Notes under the pieces: generated by a model
The model's database searches: none
What the model saw: the letters and a program-made list of their open reading frames with translations, nothing else
What the model was told of the DNA's origin: nothing
Shown: positions 1-6,318 of the stretch, in pieces
Layout of the letters: each line of letters begins with the position of its first letter
Position numbering within the stretch: position 1 is the first letter of the stretch
Source: Candidatus Altimarinota bacterium
GTDB taxonomy: Bacteria; Patescibacteriota; Gracilibacteria; BD1-5; UBA6164
Direction: 5' to 3'
Assembly: GCA_027062145.1 (NCBI GenBank)
Contig: JAMOTX010000040.1
Coordinates: 1-7,539, forward strand
Length of the DNA: 7,539 nt
Program-made: the position numbers and the translations under genes

Positions 1-312
1 TATGTTTCTTTCTTCTAATTCTTTTTTAAAATTTATAAAATTTGAATTAATTAATATTATTTCAATTTTATTATCTTTATTTGTTTCATTTAATATTTTT
101 TCAGCTAATTCTAAATTTTGAAGATCAGCATCAAATCAAATAAAAATATCTCACTTATTCATTTTTTCTATAACTTTACTTGCATGTCATCACATTCATA
201 GGGTACAATCTACAATTATATTTTTTTCGTCACTTTTTATATCAATAGAATTAACTAATTCATGTAAAAGAACAGAAATATGTCTACTTTCAATGTCTTT
301 TAAATCAGTCAT
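1..312 (-). CDS. rsmH: 16S rRNA (cytosine1402-N4)-methyltransferase RsmH (MraW), N-terminal 104 residues; C-terminus lies beyond the window
   Basis: RsmH uses S-adenosylmethionine to N4-methylate C1402 in the 16S rRNA of the 30S decoding centre. Read with TGA as glycine, the frame opens from an ATG at 310-312 and runs off the left edge. It shows the family start HISVLLHELV (residues 11-20, usually HxPVLL), the SAM-binding motif VDCTLGMGGHA (34-44) and the next strand FIGFDAD (57-63), with D61 as the likely SAM ribose-binding acidic residue. All five glycines seen (39, 41, 42, 54, 59) are TGA, three of them inside the invariant LGxGGH motif, so the standard code would call this a broken gene. 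No Shine-Dalgarno precedes the ATG. It is transcribed away from sufC across a 293-bp divergent region. The family assignment is firm; the C-terminal part is unseen. Confidence 0.93.
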
Positions 313-382
313 TTTTATTTGAAATGTTAAAAAAATGTTAATTTGAAGTTTTTTACCTCTACTTATAGCAAAACTATACTAT

Positions 383-411
383 ATTTTTAATCTTTTTTAT
401 GAACTTGTCAA
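383..411 (-). promoter_or_regulatory. possible rsmH promoter
   Basis: On the minus strand a perfect TTGACA (411-406) is followed after 17 nt by AAAAAT (388-383), a poor -10. Further down lies TATAAG (367-362) with no matching -35. The perfect -35 and its position about 95 bp before the rsmH ATG make this the best candidate, but in such AT-rich DNA the assignment is weak. Confidence 0.25.
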
Positions 412-420
412 AACAACTAT

Positions 421-464
421 ATATAAACAACTAGACAAATTGTCTAAAATCAGTTGTTGTATAT
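421..464. promoter_or_regulatory. large interrupted palindrome between rsmH and sufC (candidate operator)
   Basis: An inner palindrome TAGACAA-A-TTGTCTA (432-446) sits inside an outer inverted repeat. ACAACT (427-432) pairs with AGTTGT (452-457), and the pairing extends outward through A426-T458 and, past one bulged G, ATATA (421-425) with TATAT (460-464). No T-tract follows on either strand, so it is not a terminator. It lies between the two divergent transcription units, where a regulator could control either. A dimeric Rrf2/IscR-type protein, such as the one encoded at 6319-6714, is an obvious but unproven candidate. It could instead be an mRNA hairpin. Confidence 0.45.
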
Positions 465-503
465 TAAGCTAAAAAAAAGGAGTTTTTAACATTTTATTAA
501 CAC

Positions 504-531
504 TTGTCTATTTTAAAACAATGTGTATAAA
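504..531 (+). promoter_or_regulatory. sufC: possible suf operon promoter
   Basis: TTGTCT (504-509), 16 nt, then TATAAA (526-531). A second -10-like TATAAT follows at 539-544 without a good -35. Either would give a leader of roughly 55-70 nt before the sufC ATG at 606. The TTGTCT of this -35 repeats the half-site of the palindrome at 432-446, so regulator binding could overlap the promoter. Confidence 0.3.
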
Positions 532-565
532 GAGTGTATATAATAAAACTTGCTTTTTCTAAAAG

Positions 566-582
566 ATTACTAGAATAGTAAT
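566..582. promoter_or_regulatory. 17-bp palindrome just upstream of sufC
   Basis: ATTACTA (566-572), GAA, then TAGTAAT (576-582): a perfect 7-bp inverted repeat with a 3-nt centre, ending 23 bp before the sufC ATG. It is downstream of the candidate promoter, so it could act as an operator that blocks transcription or as a small hairpin in the 5' leader. No T-tract follows, which argues against a terminator. Confidence 0.4.
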
Positions 583-605
583 GATTTAATTGATATTTAT
601 ATAAA

Positions 606-1352
606 ATGATTAAAATTAAAAATTTAAAAGTAAAAGTTACTTGAGAGAAAAAAGAAATATTAAAGTGAGTTAATTTAACTTTCGAACTTTGAAAAAATTA
701 TTGTCTATTATGAAAAAATTGAAGTGGTAAGTCTACACTTTCATCTTTTTTAATGTGACACCCAAAATATAAATATATTTCATGAGATGTAACTTTAAAT
801 TGAGAAAATCTTCTTGATTTAAATCCAGAAGAGAGAAGTGTAAAATGATTATTTCTTTCATTTCAAAATGTACCTGAAATAAAAGGTATTAAATTAAGTG
901 AATATTTAAGAACAATTTATAATATAAATTTAAAAAATAATTCACCTGAAATAAAAGAATTATCTCCATTTATATTTAAAAGGTTTATTAAAAAATATTT
1001 AGCTGAACTTGATATAGATGAAAAATTTTTAGATAGAGAATTAAATGTATGATTTAGTTGATGAGAAAAAAGAAAGATAGAAATACTTCAAATGAAGCTT
1101 ATCTGACCAAAGTACATAATACTTGATGAAATTGATTCAGGGTTAGATTTAGATGCTTTTAGAACTATTGCTGAGATGTTAAAAGCATTAAGTAGTAATG
1201 AAAATACATTAATTATAATTACTCACTATTTTAAAATACTTGAATTTATAGATGTGGATAAAGTATATGTAATGAAAGATTGAGAAATAGTAAAAGAAGG
1301 TGATATGAAGTTAGCTAAAGAGATTAGCGAAACTGGTTTTAAAGATTTATAG
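606..1352 (+). CDS. sufC: SufC, Fe-S cluster assembly ABC-type ATPase
   Basis: SufC is the cytosolic ATPase of the SufBC2D complex; its ATP-driven dimerisation reshapes SufB-SufD during cluster assembly. The 248-residue product (TGA read as Gly) has the family's usual length and all ABC landmarks: Walker A GKNGSGKST (36-44), Q-loop Q87, signature SGGEK (151-155), Walker B YIILDE (170-175), the SufC hallmark EIDSGLD (175-181) and H-switch H207 in ITHY. Fourteen of its 19 glycines are TGA, including Walker A G36 and G39 and both signature glycines, which is decisive for UGA = Gly. ATG at 606 fits the family's N-terminus (MIKIKNL); no Shine-Dalgarno precedes it. It is the first gene of a sufC-sufB-sufD cluster, separated from sufB by 276 bp that carries an antisense ORF. 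Confidence 0.97.
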
Positions 1353-1357
1353 ATAAT

Positions 1358-1381
1358 AAAAAAGCCTGGATTTTATCCAGG
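1358..1381 (-). terminator. rho-independent terminator of the small antisense ORF
   Basis: On the minus strand CCTGGAT, loop AAA, ATCCAGG (1381-1365) is followed by C and TTTTTT (1363-1358). The T-tract exists only on the minus strand, so this terminates a leftward transcript, not sufC. The TAA stop of the minus-strand ORF (1375-1373) lies inside the hairpin. This is the best evidence that the ORF is transcribed. Confidence 0.75.
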
Positions 1382-1579
1382 ACTCATACCTTTTGGTGCA
1401 GGAAATAATATTGATAATATTATTCCTCCTATAAAAATAGGTATTAATGCTAACATATTATTTTCATAATTATTTATCACATAAATAGTTGATGCAATAC
1501 TTGTTATAAATAAAACAATAAACAATAATAAATGTAATAATATACACTTTTCAATGCTAATTTTAAATTCTAAACACAT
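1373..1579 (-). CDS. small hypothetical two-helix membrane protein, antisense between sufC and sufB
   Basis: I do not recognise a family. From ATG at 1577-1579 it encodes 68 residues; a TTG at 1601-1603 would add eight, but the ATG is preferred because a weak purine stretch (AAGAGA) precedes it and none precedes the TTG. It has a short charged start (MCLEFKISIEK), a hydrophobic helix at about residues 12-35, a short polar turn (NNYENN) and a second helix at about 42-59, ending FPAPKGMSPG. It would be an inner-membrane hairpin. Its four glycines are all GGN, with no TGA. It fills the sufC-sufB gap on the opposite strand and ends in a strong leftward terminator, which argues for a real gene. 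It could still be a chance ORF. Confidence 0.5.
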   Translation of the reverse strand: MCLEFKISIEKCILLHLLLFIVLFITSIASTIYVINNYENNMLALIPIFIGGIILSILFPAPKGMSPG

Positions 1580-1628
1580 AATTTCTCTTTTTTGAAATTG
1601 CAAATAAATAATAATTAAAAATCATCAA

Positions 1629-3035
1629 ATGTCAAATAATAAACAACAATCAGTAACTGTATCAGATACTTGGAATTTCAAGGATGATAATATAGTTTAT
1701 ACTAATGAAATAATAAAATGAATAAATGAGGAAGTTGTTAGACAAATTAGTTTGGCTAACAATGAACCAGAATGGATGCTTAAGCTTAGACTTAAAGCAT
1801 TAAAAATATTCAGAGAAAAAGAATTACCAAAATGGTGACCAGATTTGTCTAAGTTGGACTTAGATGAGATTTATTATTATGCAAAACCTGAAGGAGCATG
1901 AGCTAAGGAGTCTTGGGATGATGTTCCAGAAGAAATCAAAAATACTTTTGATAGACTTTGAATACCTGAAGCAGAAAAAGAAAGTTTAGCTTGAGTTTGA
2001 GCACAGTATGATAGTGAAGTTGTCTATCATAGTCTTAAACAAGAATTAACAGACCAATGAGTAATATTTGATGACACAAGTATTGCAGTTAATAAATACC
2101 CAGAGCTTATAAAAAAATATTTTGCTAAATCTATTCCTTTAACTGATCATAAATTTGCAGCACTTCATTATGCTGTTTGGTCTGGTTGAACATTTCTTTA
2201 TGTTCCTAAAGGTGTTAAAATATCTGAACCACTTCAATCATATTTTAGAATGAATAAAAAAGCAGGTGGACAATTTGAGCATACTATTATTATTATTGAA
2301 GATGAAGCTGATGCTCATTATATAGAATGATGTTCAGCTCCTAAATACGATAAAATATCACTTCATGCTGGTTGAGTAGAGATATATGTAGGGAAGAATG
2401 CAAATTTTAGATATTCTTCTGTCGAGAACTGGAGTTTGGATACTTATAATCTTAATACAAAGAGAGCTATAGTTGAAGAAAATGGTTATATGGAATGGGT
2501 ATGATGAAATATGTGATCATGAGTAACTATGCTTTATCCTTGTTCAGTTTTAAAATGAGATAATTCAAAAACAGATATGCTAGGTTTAGCATTTGCAAAT
2601 GCTAATCAAAATCAAGATATATGATGAAAAGTAATACATATTTGAAAAAATACTTCATCAAATATATTATCTAAATCATTATCTAAATGAGGTTGAATCT
2701 CTACTTATAGAGGTTTAGTAGATATAAAGTCTAGAGCAACATGAGCTGTGTCTAAAATAGACTGTGATGCATTACTTTTAGATGATAAATCAGTAAGCGA
2801 TACTGTTCCTCAAATAAATGTAATGAATTCTGATTCTATAGTATGACATGAAGCAAGTGCTTGAAAAATATCTGAAGAAGAACTATTTTATCTTCAATCA
2901 AGATGAGTAAAAGAAGAAGAAGCAACAGGTATGATAGTAAATTGATTTCTTTCACCAATAATGAAAGAATTACCACTTGAATATGCTAGTGAAATGAATG
3001 TATTAATTGCTATGGAGTTTGAAGGATGATTTTAA
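1629..3035 (+). CDS. sufB: SufB, Fe-S cluster assembly scaffold subunit
   Basis: SufB is the scaffold subunit of SufBC2D, where sulfide and iron are assembled into a nascent cluster. The 468 residues match the usual SufB length. Visible landmarks are the N-terminal EPEWMLKLRLKAL (47-59), YAVWSGGTF (181-189), the beta-helix core with MEWVGGNMGS (288-297), STYRGLV (358-364), CDALLLDD (379-386), GHEASAGKI (406-414) and FYLQSRG (420-426). C379 aligns with the catalytically important Cys405 of E. coli SufB, and H407-E408 are the conserved pair near the SufB-SufD interface. By hand count 26 of 39 glycines are TGA, while seven tryptophans are TGG, several of them close to TGA, so UGA = Trp is excluded. 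No Shine-Dalgarno precedes ATG 1629. sufD starts 14 bp after the stop. Confidence 0.97.
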
Positions 3036-3049
3036 ATAAAAAAATAAAA

Positions 3050-3727
3050 ATGAATATAACTAAAAACTGATTTTATAAACTGCAAAAACAAGATTCTATT
3101 AAGATTGTCGTTTGAGATAATCTTGTAGTAAGTTTTTTTGATTATTTAAATACTGATCTTGAAATCGAGATTTGAGAAAATTCTAGAGTAGAGTTTTATT
3201 CTGTTTTAAAAGACAAAGAAAATTTTAAAATAAAATTTATTCAAAATAAAGAAAATTCTGATTTAAAAGTACGTTATTTACTTTTATCAAAAGATAACAT
3301 TAAAGTAAAAGCAAAAATACATTCTGAATTATCAGCTAGTTTTGTAAAATCAGATGTTCAAATAATATCTATTATTTGAAATGATTGATTTATTAATTTA
3401 GATTGAATTATTAAAATAAATGAATGAATTAAAAAAGTAGATGCAAATTTGGTTGAGGATAATTTATTTTTAGGGAATAGCTGAAAAATAAAATGAATAC
3501 CTACTTTACTTGTAAGAAGTGATGATGTAAAAGCTAGTCATGCTTGTAAAATGGAGAGGATAAGTGATGAAAAATTATTTTATCTTAGATCTAGAGGTAT
3601 AGATAAAGAAAATGCTTTATCTGTTATGATAGAAGCAAAAATTAAAAGTTTATTTTCATGTATTTCTATGCTTGATAATGATTTCTATGAGGAATTAATA
3701 GATAGTATTTTAGAAAAAATTAAATAA
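3050..3727 (+). CDS. sufD: SufD, Fe-S cluster assembly subunit, short form
   Basis: SufD pairs with SufB and SufC in the SufBC2D assembly complex and is linked to iron entry. The 225-residue product is much shorter than typical SufD proteins (around 400 or more). The N-terminal helical region is largely missing and the beta-helix core is reduced. The C-terminal signature is clear: TLLVRSDDVKASHACKMERI (152-171) followed by LFYLRSRGI (176-184), with H164 at the conserved SufD histidine. This separates it from a second SufB. Nine of 11 glycines are TGA. ATG at 3050 lies 14 bp after the sufB stop, without a Shine-Dalgarno; co-transcription with sufB is likely. A strong terminator begins five bases after the stop. 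The N-terminal half is poorly conserved and I place it only by context. Confidence 0.92.
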
Positions 3728-3731
3728 AAAG

Positions 3732-3764
3732 AAAAAGGTCAGACTATTTAGTTTGACCTTTTTT
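3732..3764. terminator. bidirectional terminator, suf operon / pepA
   Basis: AAAAAGGTCAGACT (3732-3745), loop ATTT, AGTTTGACCTTTTT (3750-3763) plus one more T: a 14-bp stem with one G-U pair, A-tract on the left and T-tract on the right. It can therefore stop both the rightward sufCBD transcript and leftward read-through from pepA. Confidence 0.85.
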
Positions 3765-3806
3765 AATATAAGAAACAAAGAGAGAATGATATTTTATATA
3801 TCCTTT

Positions 3807-3836
3807 TGAGCTAGATTTAATCTAGCTCATTTTTTT
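3807..3836 (+). terminator. second rightward terminator abutting the pepA stop
   Basis: TGAGCTAGAT (3807-3816), loop TTA, ATCTAGCTCA (3820-3829), then seven T (3830-3836). The T-tract is on the plus strand, making this a tandem back-up terminator for the suf operon that prevents antisense transcription of pepA. The tract overlaps the pepA TAA (3837-3835). On the minus strand the hairpin is followed by AAAAGGA, so it is unlikely to end the pepA transcript by itself. Confidence 0.7.
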
Positions 3837-5265
3837 AAGTAAGTAATTCTATGAAAGTTCTTGTTGCAAAACCAGTTGCATTTTTTGGATTTGTTCCCCA
3901 AGGAGAACTTGCATAAACTGGTCCAGCGAAATCAAGATGCATATATTTTTTCTTAGTTTTTTCTTTTAACGTTTTTGTAAGAAAAAGTCCTGCAGTTTGA
4001 GATCCCATTTCAAGACCTTTATTTGATAAGTTTGATAAGTCTGCAATATCATCATCAACTGCATCCATCATATACTTATTAAATTTTGCATCCATATAAA
4101 TTTCACCAGCTTTTTTACCAGCTTTAGTTACTTTCTTTTTCATAGTTTGATTAAAACCAACTAATGTTCCAACTTTACTACCAAATGCTCTAATAGCTGC
4201 ACCCGTAAGCGTTGCTAAGCTATAAATTTCATCTAGGTCAGGGTTTTCTTCTTCAGCTAAAGCTAAATTATCACCGAGAACTAAACGACCTTCAGCATCA
4301 GTATTTTTAATATGTACTGTTTTTCCACATTTCATAGTAAAAACATCATCTGGTCTAAAAGCATTTCCATCAATTGCATTATCAGCTAAAGCTAAATATA
4401 CAGTGATTTTATTTTTTGAACCAGTTTTAGATATAGCTTGCATAAGTCCGATAAGTGTCATTGCTCCTGACTTATCTATTTTCATAGTAAGCATATGTCC
4501 ATCTGTTTTGATATTCAATCCACCTGTATCATAGACAAGACCTTTTCCTACAAGAACTATATGTTTTTTAAACTTTTTTGGTTCATATGTAAGTTTAATA
4601 GTCATTGCTTTATGAATAGATGCACGACTAACAGCAACATGAGCATTCATTCCGAGTGACTTTAATTTATCAACACTATATGCTTGTATTCCAATTTCAG
4701 TATTTGTAAATATTTTTTGAACAAATTTTAAAATTGAACTTTGATGCATATCTTCAGCTGGAGTATTTACTAAATCTCTTACTGTATTTTGTGCATCAAC
4801 AGCAATTTGAACTTTTTTGATAGTTTCTTTTAAATCATTGAAATTATTTAGATAGAAAGTAACTTTCTTTTTTTTCTTTTTATCAGTTTTATATTTTGTA
4901 AAACTGTAATCAGCTAAAAGTAAACCTTCTATAAACTCTTTTGAATTTTCAGGTAAATCATTTTTAAAGTAAACTTCAGTAACAGTTTTTATCTTAGAAA
5001 TTTCTTTAAAAACTTTATATCCTAATTCTCTCCAATCATCAGTATCTTTAATACCAGATATACCAAATAATAATCTATCACCATTTGTAGTAATTAAATT
5101 ACCTTTAATACCTTTAAAATTATATCTTTCTAAAAGATCTTGATCATCAGATGGTTTTATTTTAGTATCTTTTTTCGTTAAAAAAGATACCTCAACTACA
5201 TGTACATTATTTAGATTAAATGCACTTTTTTTACCGAATTTTTTAATCTTTTTTTTGAACTGCAT
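3835..5265 (-). CDS. pepA: leucyl aminopeptidase (cytosol aminopeptidase, peptidase family M17)
   Basis: M17 enzymes are cytosolic, usually hexameric, two-metal (Zn/Mn) exopeptidases that remove N-terminal residues during peptide turnover. All metal and catalytic residues are visible with the same spacing as E. coli PepA: K241, D246, catalytic K253 and D264 in the block GKGLVYDTGGLNIK onward, then D323, E325 and catalytic R327 in NTDAEGRL (321-328). The length of 476 is normal. The N-terminal half (1-160) is the less conserved, lysine-rich domain, with a run of lysines at about 129-134. The frame is open in the standard code: none of its 34 glycines is TGA, unlike most neighbours. It also has a consensus AGGAGG ribosome-binding site, seen nowhere else here. 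Both points would fit acquisition from a standard-code donor or selection for strong expression. It is a single-gene unit convergent with sufCBD. Confidence 0.97.
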   Translation of the reverse strand: MQFKKKIKKFGKKSAFNLNNVHVVEVSFLTKKDTKIKPSDDQDLLERYNFKGIKGNLITTNGDRLLFGISGIKDTDDWRELGYKVFKEISKIKTVTEVYFKNDLPENSKEFIEGLLLADYSFTKYKTDKKKKKKVTFYLNNFNDLKETIKKVQIAVDAQNTVRDLVNTPAEDMHQSSILKFVQKIFTNTEIGIQAYSVDKLKSLGMNAHVAVSRASIHKAMTIKLTYEPKKFKKHIVLVGKGLVYDTGGLNIKTDGHMLTMKIDKSGAMTLIGLMQAISKTGSKNKITVYLALADNAIDGNAFRPDDVFTMKCGKTVHIKNTDAEGRLVLGDNLALAEEENPDLDEIYSLATLTGAAIRAFGSKVGTLVGFNQTMKKKVTKAGKKAGEIYMDAKFNKYMMDAVDDDIADLSNLSNKGLEMGSQTAGLFLTKTLKEKTKKKYMHLDFAGPVYASSPWGTNPKNATGFATRTFIELLT

Positions 5266-5269
5266 AAGT

Positions 5270-5275
5270 CCTCCT
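5270..5275 (-). promoter_or_regulatory. pepA: strong Shine-Dalgarno of pepA
   Basis: AAGGAGGACTT directly precedes the pepA ATG on the minus strand, with AGGAGG at 5275-5270 and a short 4-nt spacer. It fixes the start codon. No other gene in the window has more than a weak purine stretch. Confidence 0.85.
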
Positions 5276-5285
5276 TAAATTTTTT

Positions 5286-5300
5286 GGTATATAAAATACC
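5286..5300. repeat. small inverted repeat in the pepA leader
   Basis: GGTAT (5286-5290), ATAAA, ATACC (5296-5300). In the pepA transcript it would form a 5-bp hairpin about 10 nt upstream of the Shine-Dalgarno, close enough to affect ribosome access. It is short and may be incidental. Confidence 0.3.
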
Positions 5301-5340
5301 TCTCTTTATCTCTTATATTTTAATGAACAATAGCTTATAT

Positions 5341-5367
5341 ATTATAAGTAAAAATAATAAAAGTCAA
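5341..5367 (-). promoter_or_regulatory. pepA: pepA promoter
   Basis: On the minus strand TTGACT (5367-5362), a 15-nt spacer, then consensus TATAAT (5346-5341); TAATAT two bases further on would give a 17-nt spacer. The predicted leader is about 70 nt. The -10 is embedded in the palindrome CTTATA-TAT-TATAAG (5334-5348), which could be an operator or simply AT symmetry. Confidence 0.55.
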
Positions 5368-5392
5368 TAGTTCTAAAATAATATTAATTTAG

Positions 5393-5432
5393 TTGAATTT
5401 TTAGATTTTAAAGTTATATTTATATATATAAT
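5393..5432 (+). promoter_or_regulatory. probable promoter of the VKOR-scaffold-regulator operon
   Basis: TTGAAT (5393-5398), 16 nt, TATATT (5415-5420) gives a classical pair. A consensus TATAAT at 5427-5432 lies only 15 bp before the ATG at 5448 and would leave a very short leader. The -35 overlaps the inverted repeat CTAAA (5373-5377) ... TTTAG (5388-5392) at its edge. Orientation and location fit the operon; the exact boxes are uncertain. Confidence 0.4.
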
Positions 5433-5447
5433 TTTTTACTTATAGAG

Positions 5448-5930
5448 ATGAAAAGAGAAACAAAATTAATAATAATTATTATATTAGCAATATTAGCTTT
5501 TATAAATTCTTTTTATTTGGCTTATGATTGGATTTTTCCAGTAAATACTATATCTAATATTTATCAAATTTGAGATATTAAAGAAGTTCCATCAAAAATT
5601 TGTGATATCAATAACTTATTTTCATGTACAATAGTTGCTAATAGTGAATATTCAAAACTGTTTTGAATTCCTTTTTGAATATATGCAATGTTTATGTTTT
5701 CTTTAGTAATTATACTATGATTCGTTTGATTATTAAAGAAAAGAGAAGATATTTTTAAATTAATATTAGTTCCTGTTTGAGCATGAGTTCTTACTAATTT
5801 CTATTTATTTTATTTAGAAATATTTGTTATATGAGTTTTTTGCCCAGTTTGTATATGAATTTCAATATTTTTATTCTCAATATTCTTTATTTCTTTATAT
5901 TCAGTTTTAAAATGTACAACGAAACAATAA
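5448..5930 (+). CDS. vitamin K epoxide reductase (VKOR) family membrane thiol oxidoreductase
   Basis: Bacterial VKORs sit in the cytoplasmic membrane and use quinone to regenerate oxidised extracytoplasmic thiol oxidases such as DsbA-like proteins. The 160-residue product has the single-domain VKOR layout: TM1 about 7-25, an outside loop with the C52...C60 pair (KICDINNLFSC), the family-typical YSKLFGIP (68-75), TM2 about 76-95, cytosolic KKRED (97-101), TM3 about 103-123 and the active-site CPVC (132-135) at the start of TM4. All four catalytic cysteines are present. All nine glycines are TGA, so a standard-code reader would end at residue 41. No DsbA or thioredoxin partner is encoded here. 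The last 19 bases overlap the next gene, implying an operon and coupled translation. ATG 5448 gives a short positive N-terminus (MKRETK) suited to an inside start. Confidence 0.9.
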
Positions 5931-6316
5931 CATATTATTCAAAAAAACCATTCAATAAATTTGAAATGGATAATTATGATGTGGAATATTTTGAAGAAAA
6001 TGAATTATGTTGAGATGATTTAAAAATATTCTTAAAGATAAAAAATAATATAATTGAAAATTGGAGTTTCACAGGGGATACCGCTATTATTACAACAGCA
6101 TGTTGATGAGTATATTGAGAAAGTATTATTTGAAAAACATTAGAAGATGTATTAACTTTAGAATATGAATATATAGTAGAATTAATAGAGGAAGAAGTTA
6201 GTGATAGAAGAAAAAAGGCTTCAGTATTAGCATTATTAACTACTAGAAATGCTATTCATAAATACTTATGAGATTGAATTGTAGATGATTTTGAAGATGT
6301 AATTCCTAATTTATAA
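5912..6316 (+). CDS. divergent NifU/IscU/SufU-like Fe-S scaffold protein
   Basis: U-type scaffolds hold a nascent cluster or a zinc ion on three cysteines and cooperate with a cysteine desulfurase. The 134-residue product matches the fold signature by motif order: CGDDLKIFLKI (33-43, family CGD plus strand), ENWSFTGDTAIIT (49-61, family SFxGxGCAIS), GESIIGKTLEDVL (69-81, family vxGKTLEEaL) and RRKKASVLALLTTRNAIHKYL (starting at 99, family RxKCAxLxWxAL). Only the first cysteine (C33) is in place. The second position is T57 and the third is alanine or serine (103-104); an extra C64 lies seven residues after the usual second site. Seven of eight glycines are TGA. ATG 5912 is chosen because it fits the family start and overlaps the VKOR end by 19 bp; an in-frame ATG at 5831 would add 27 hydrophobic residues from a shadow of VKOR. 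It ends 2 bp before the regulator. Confidence 0.75.
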
Positions 6317-6318
6317 AT

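Noticed and set aside
471..562. A tiny gene after the GGAG at 479-482
   Set aside because: The only in-range start is ATT, the ATG at 521 gives 13 codons without a family signal, and the GGAG is in an A-rich tract.
1629..3035. UGA read as tryptophan, as in Mycoplasma
   Set aside because: TGA sits at Walker A, SGGE, LGxGGH and GHEA glycines, while conserved tryptophans are TGG.
606..3727. sufC, sufB and sufD as degenerate pseudogenes full of nonsense codons
   Set aside because: There are no frameshifts, all other motifs are intact, and the only interrupting codon is TGA, at conserved glycines. TAA and TAG appear only at the true ends.
3807..3836. This hairpin as the pepA terminator
   Set aside because: Its T-tract lies on the plus strand only; leftward it is followed by AAAAGGA. 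The hairpin at 3732-3764 has a T-tract for the leftward direction.
5831..6013. A 60-codon plus-strand ORF under the standard code
   Set aside because: Its first part is a shadow of the VKOR frame, and its apparent stop is a glycine TGA in the CGD motif. The real gene starts at 5912 and runs to 6316.
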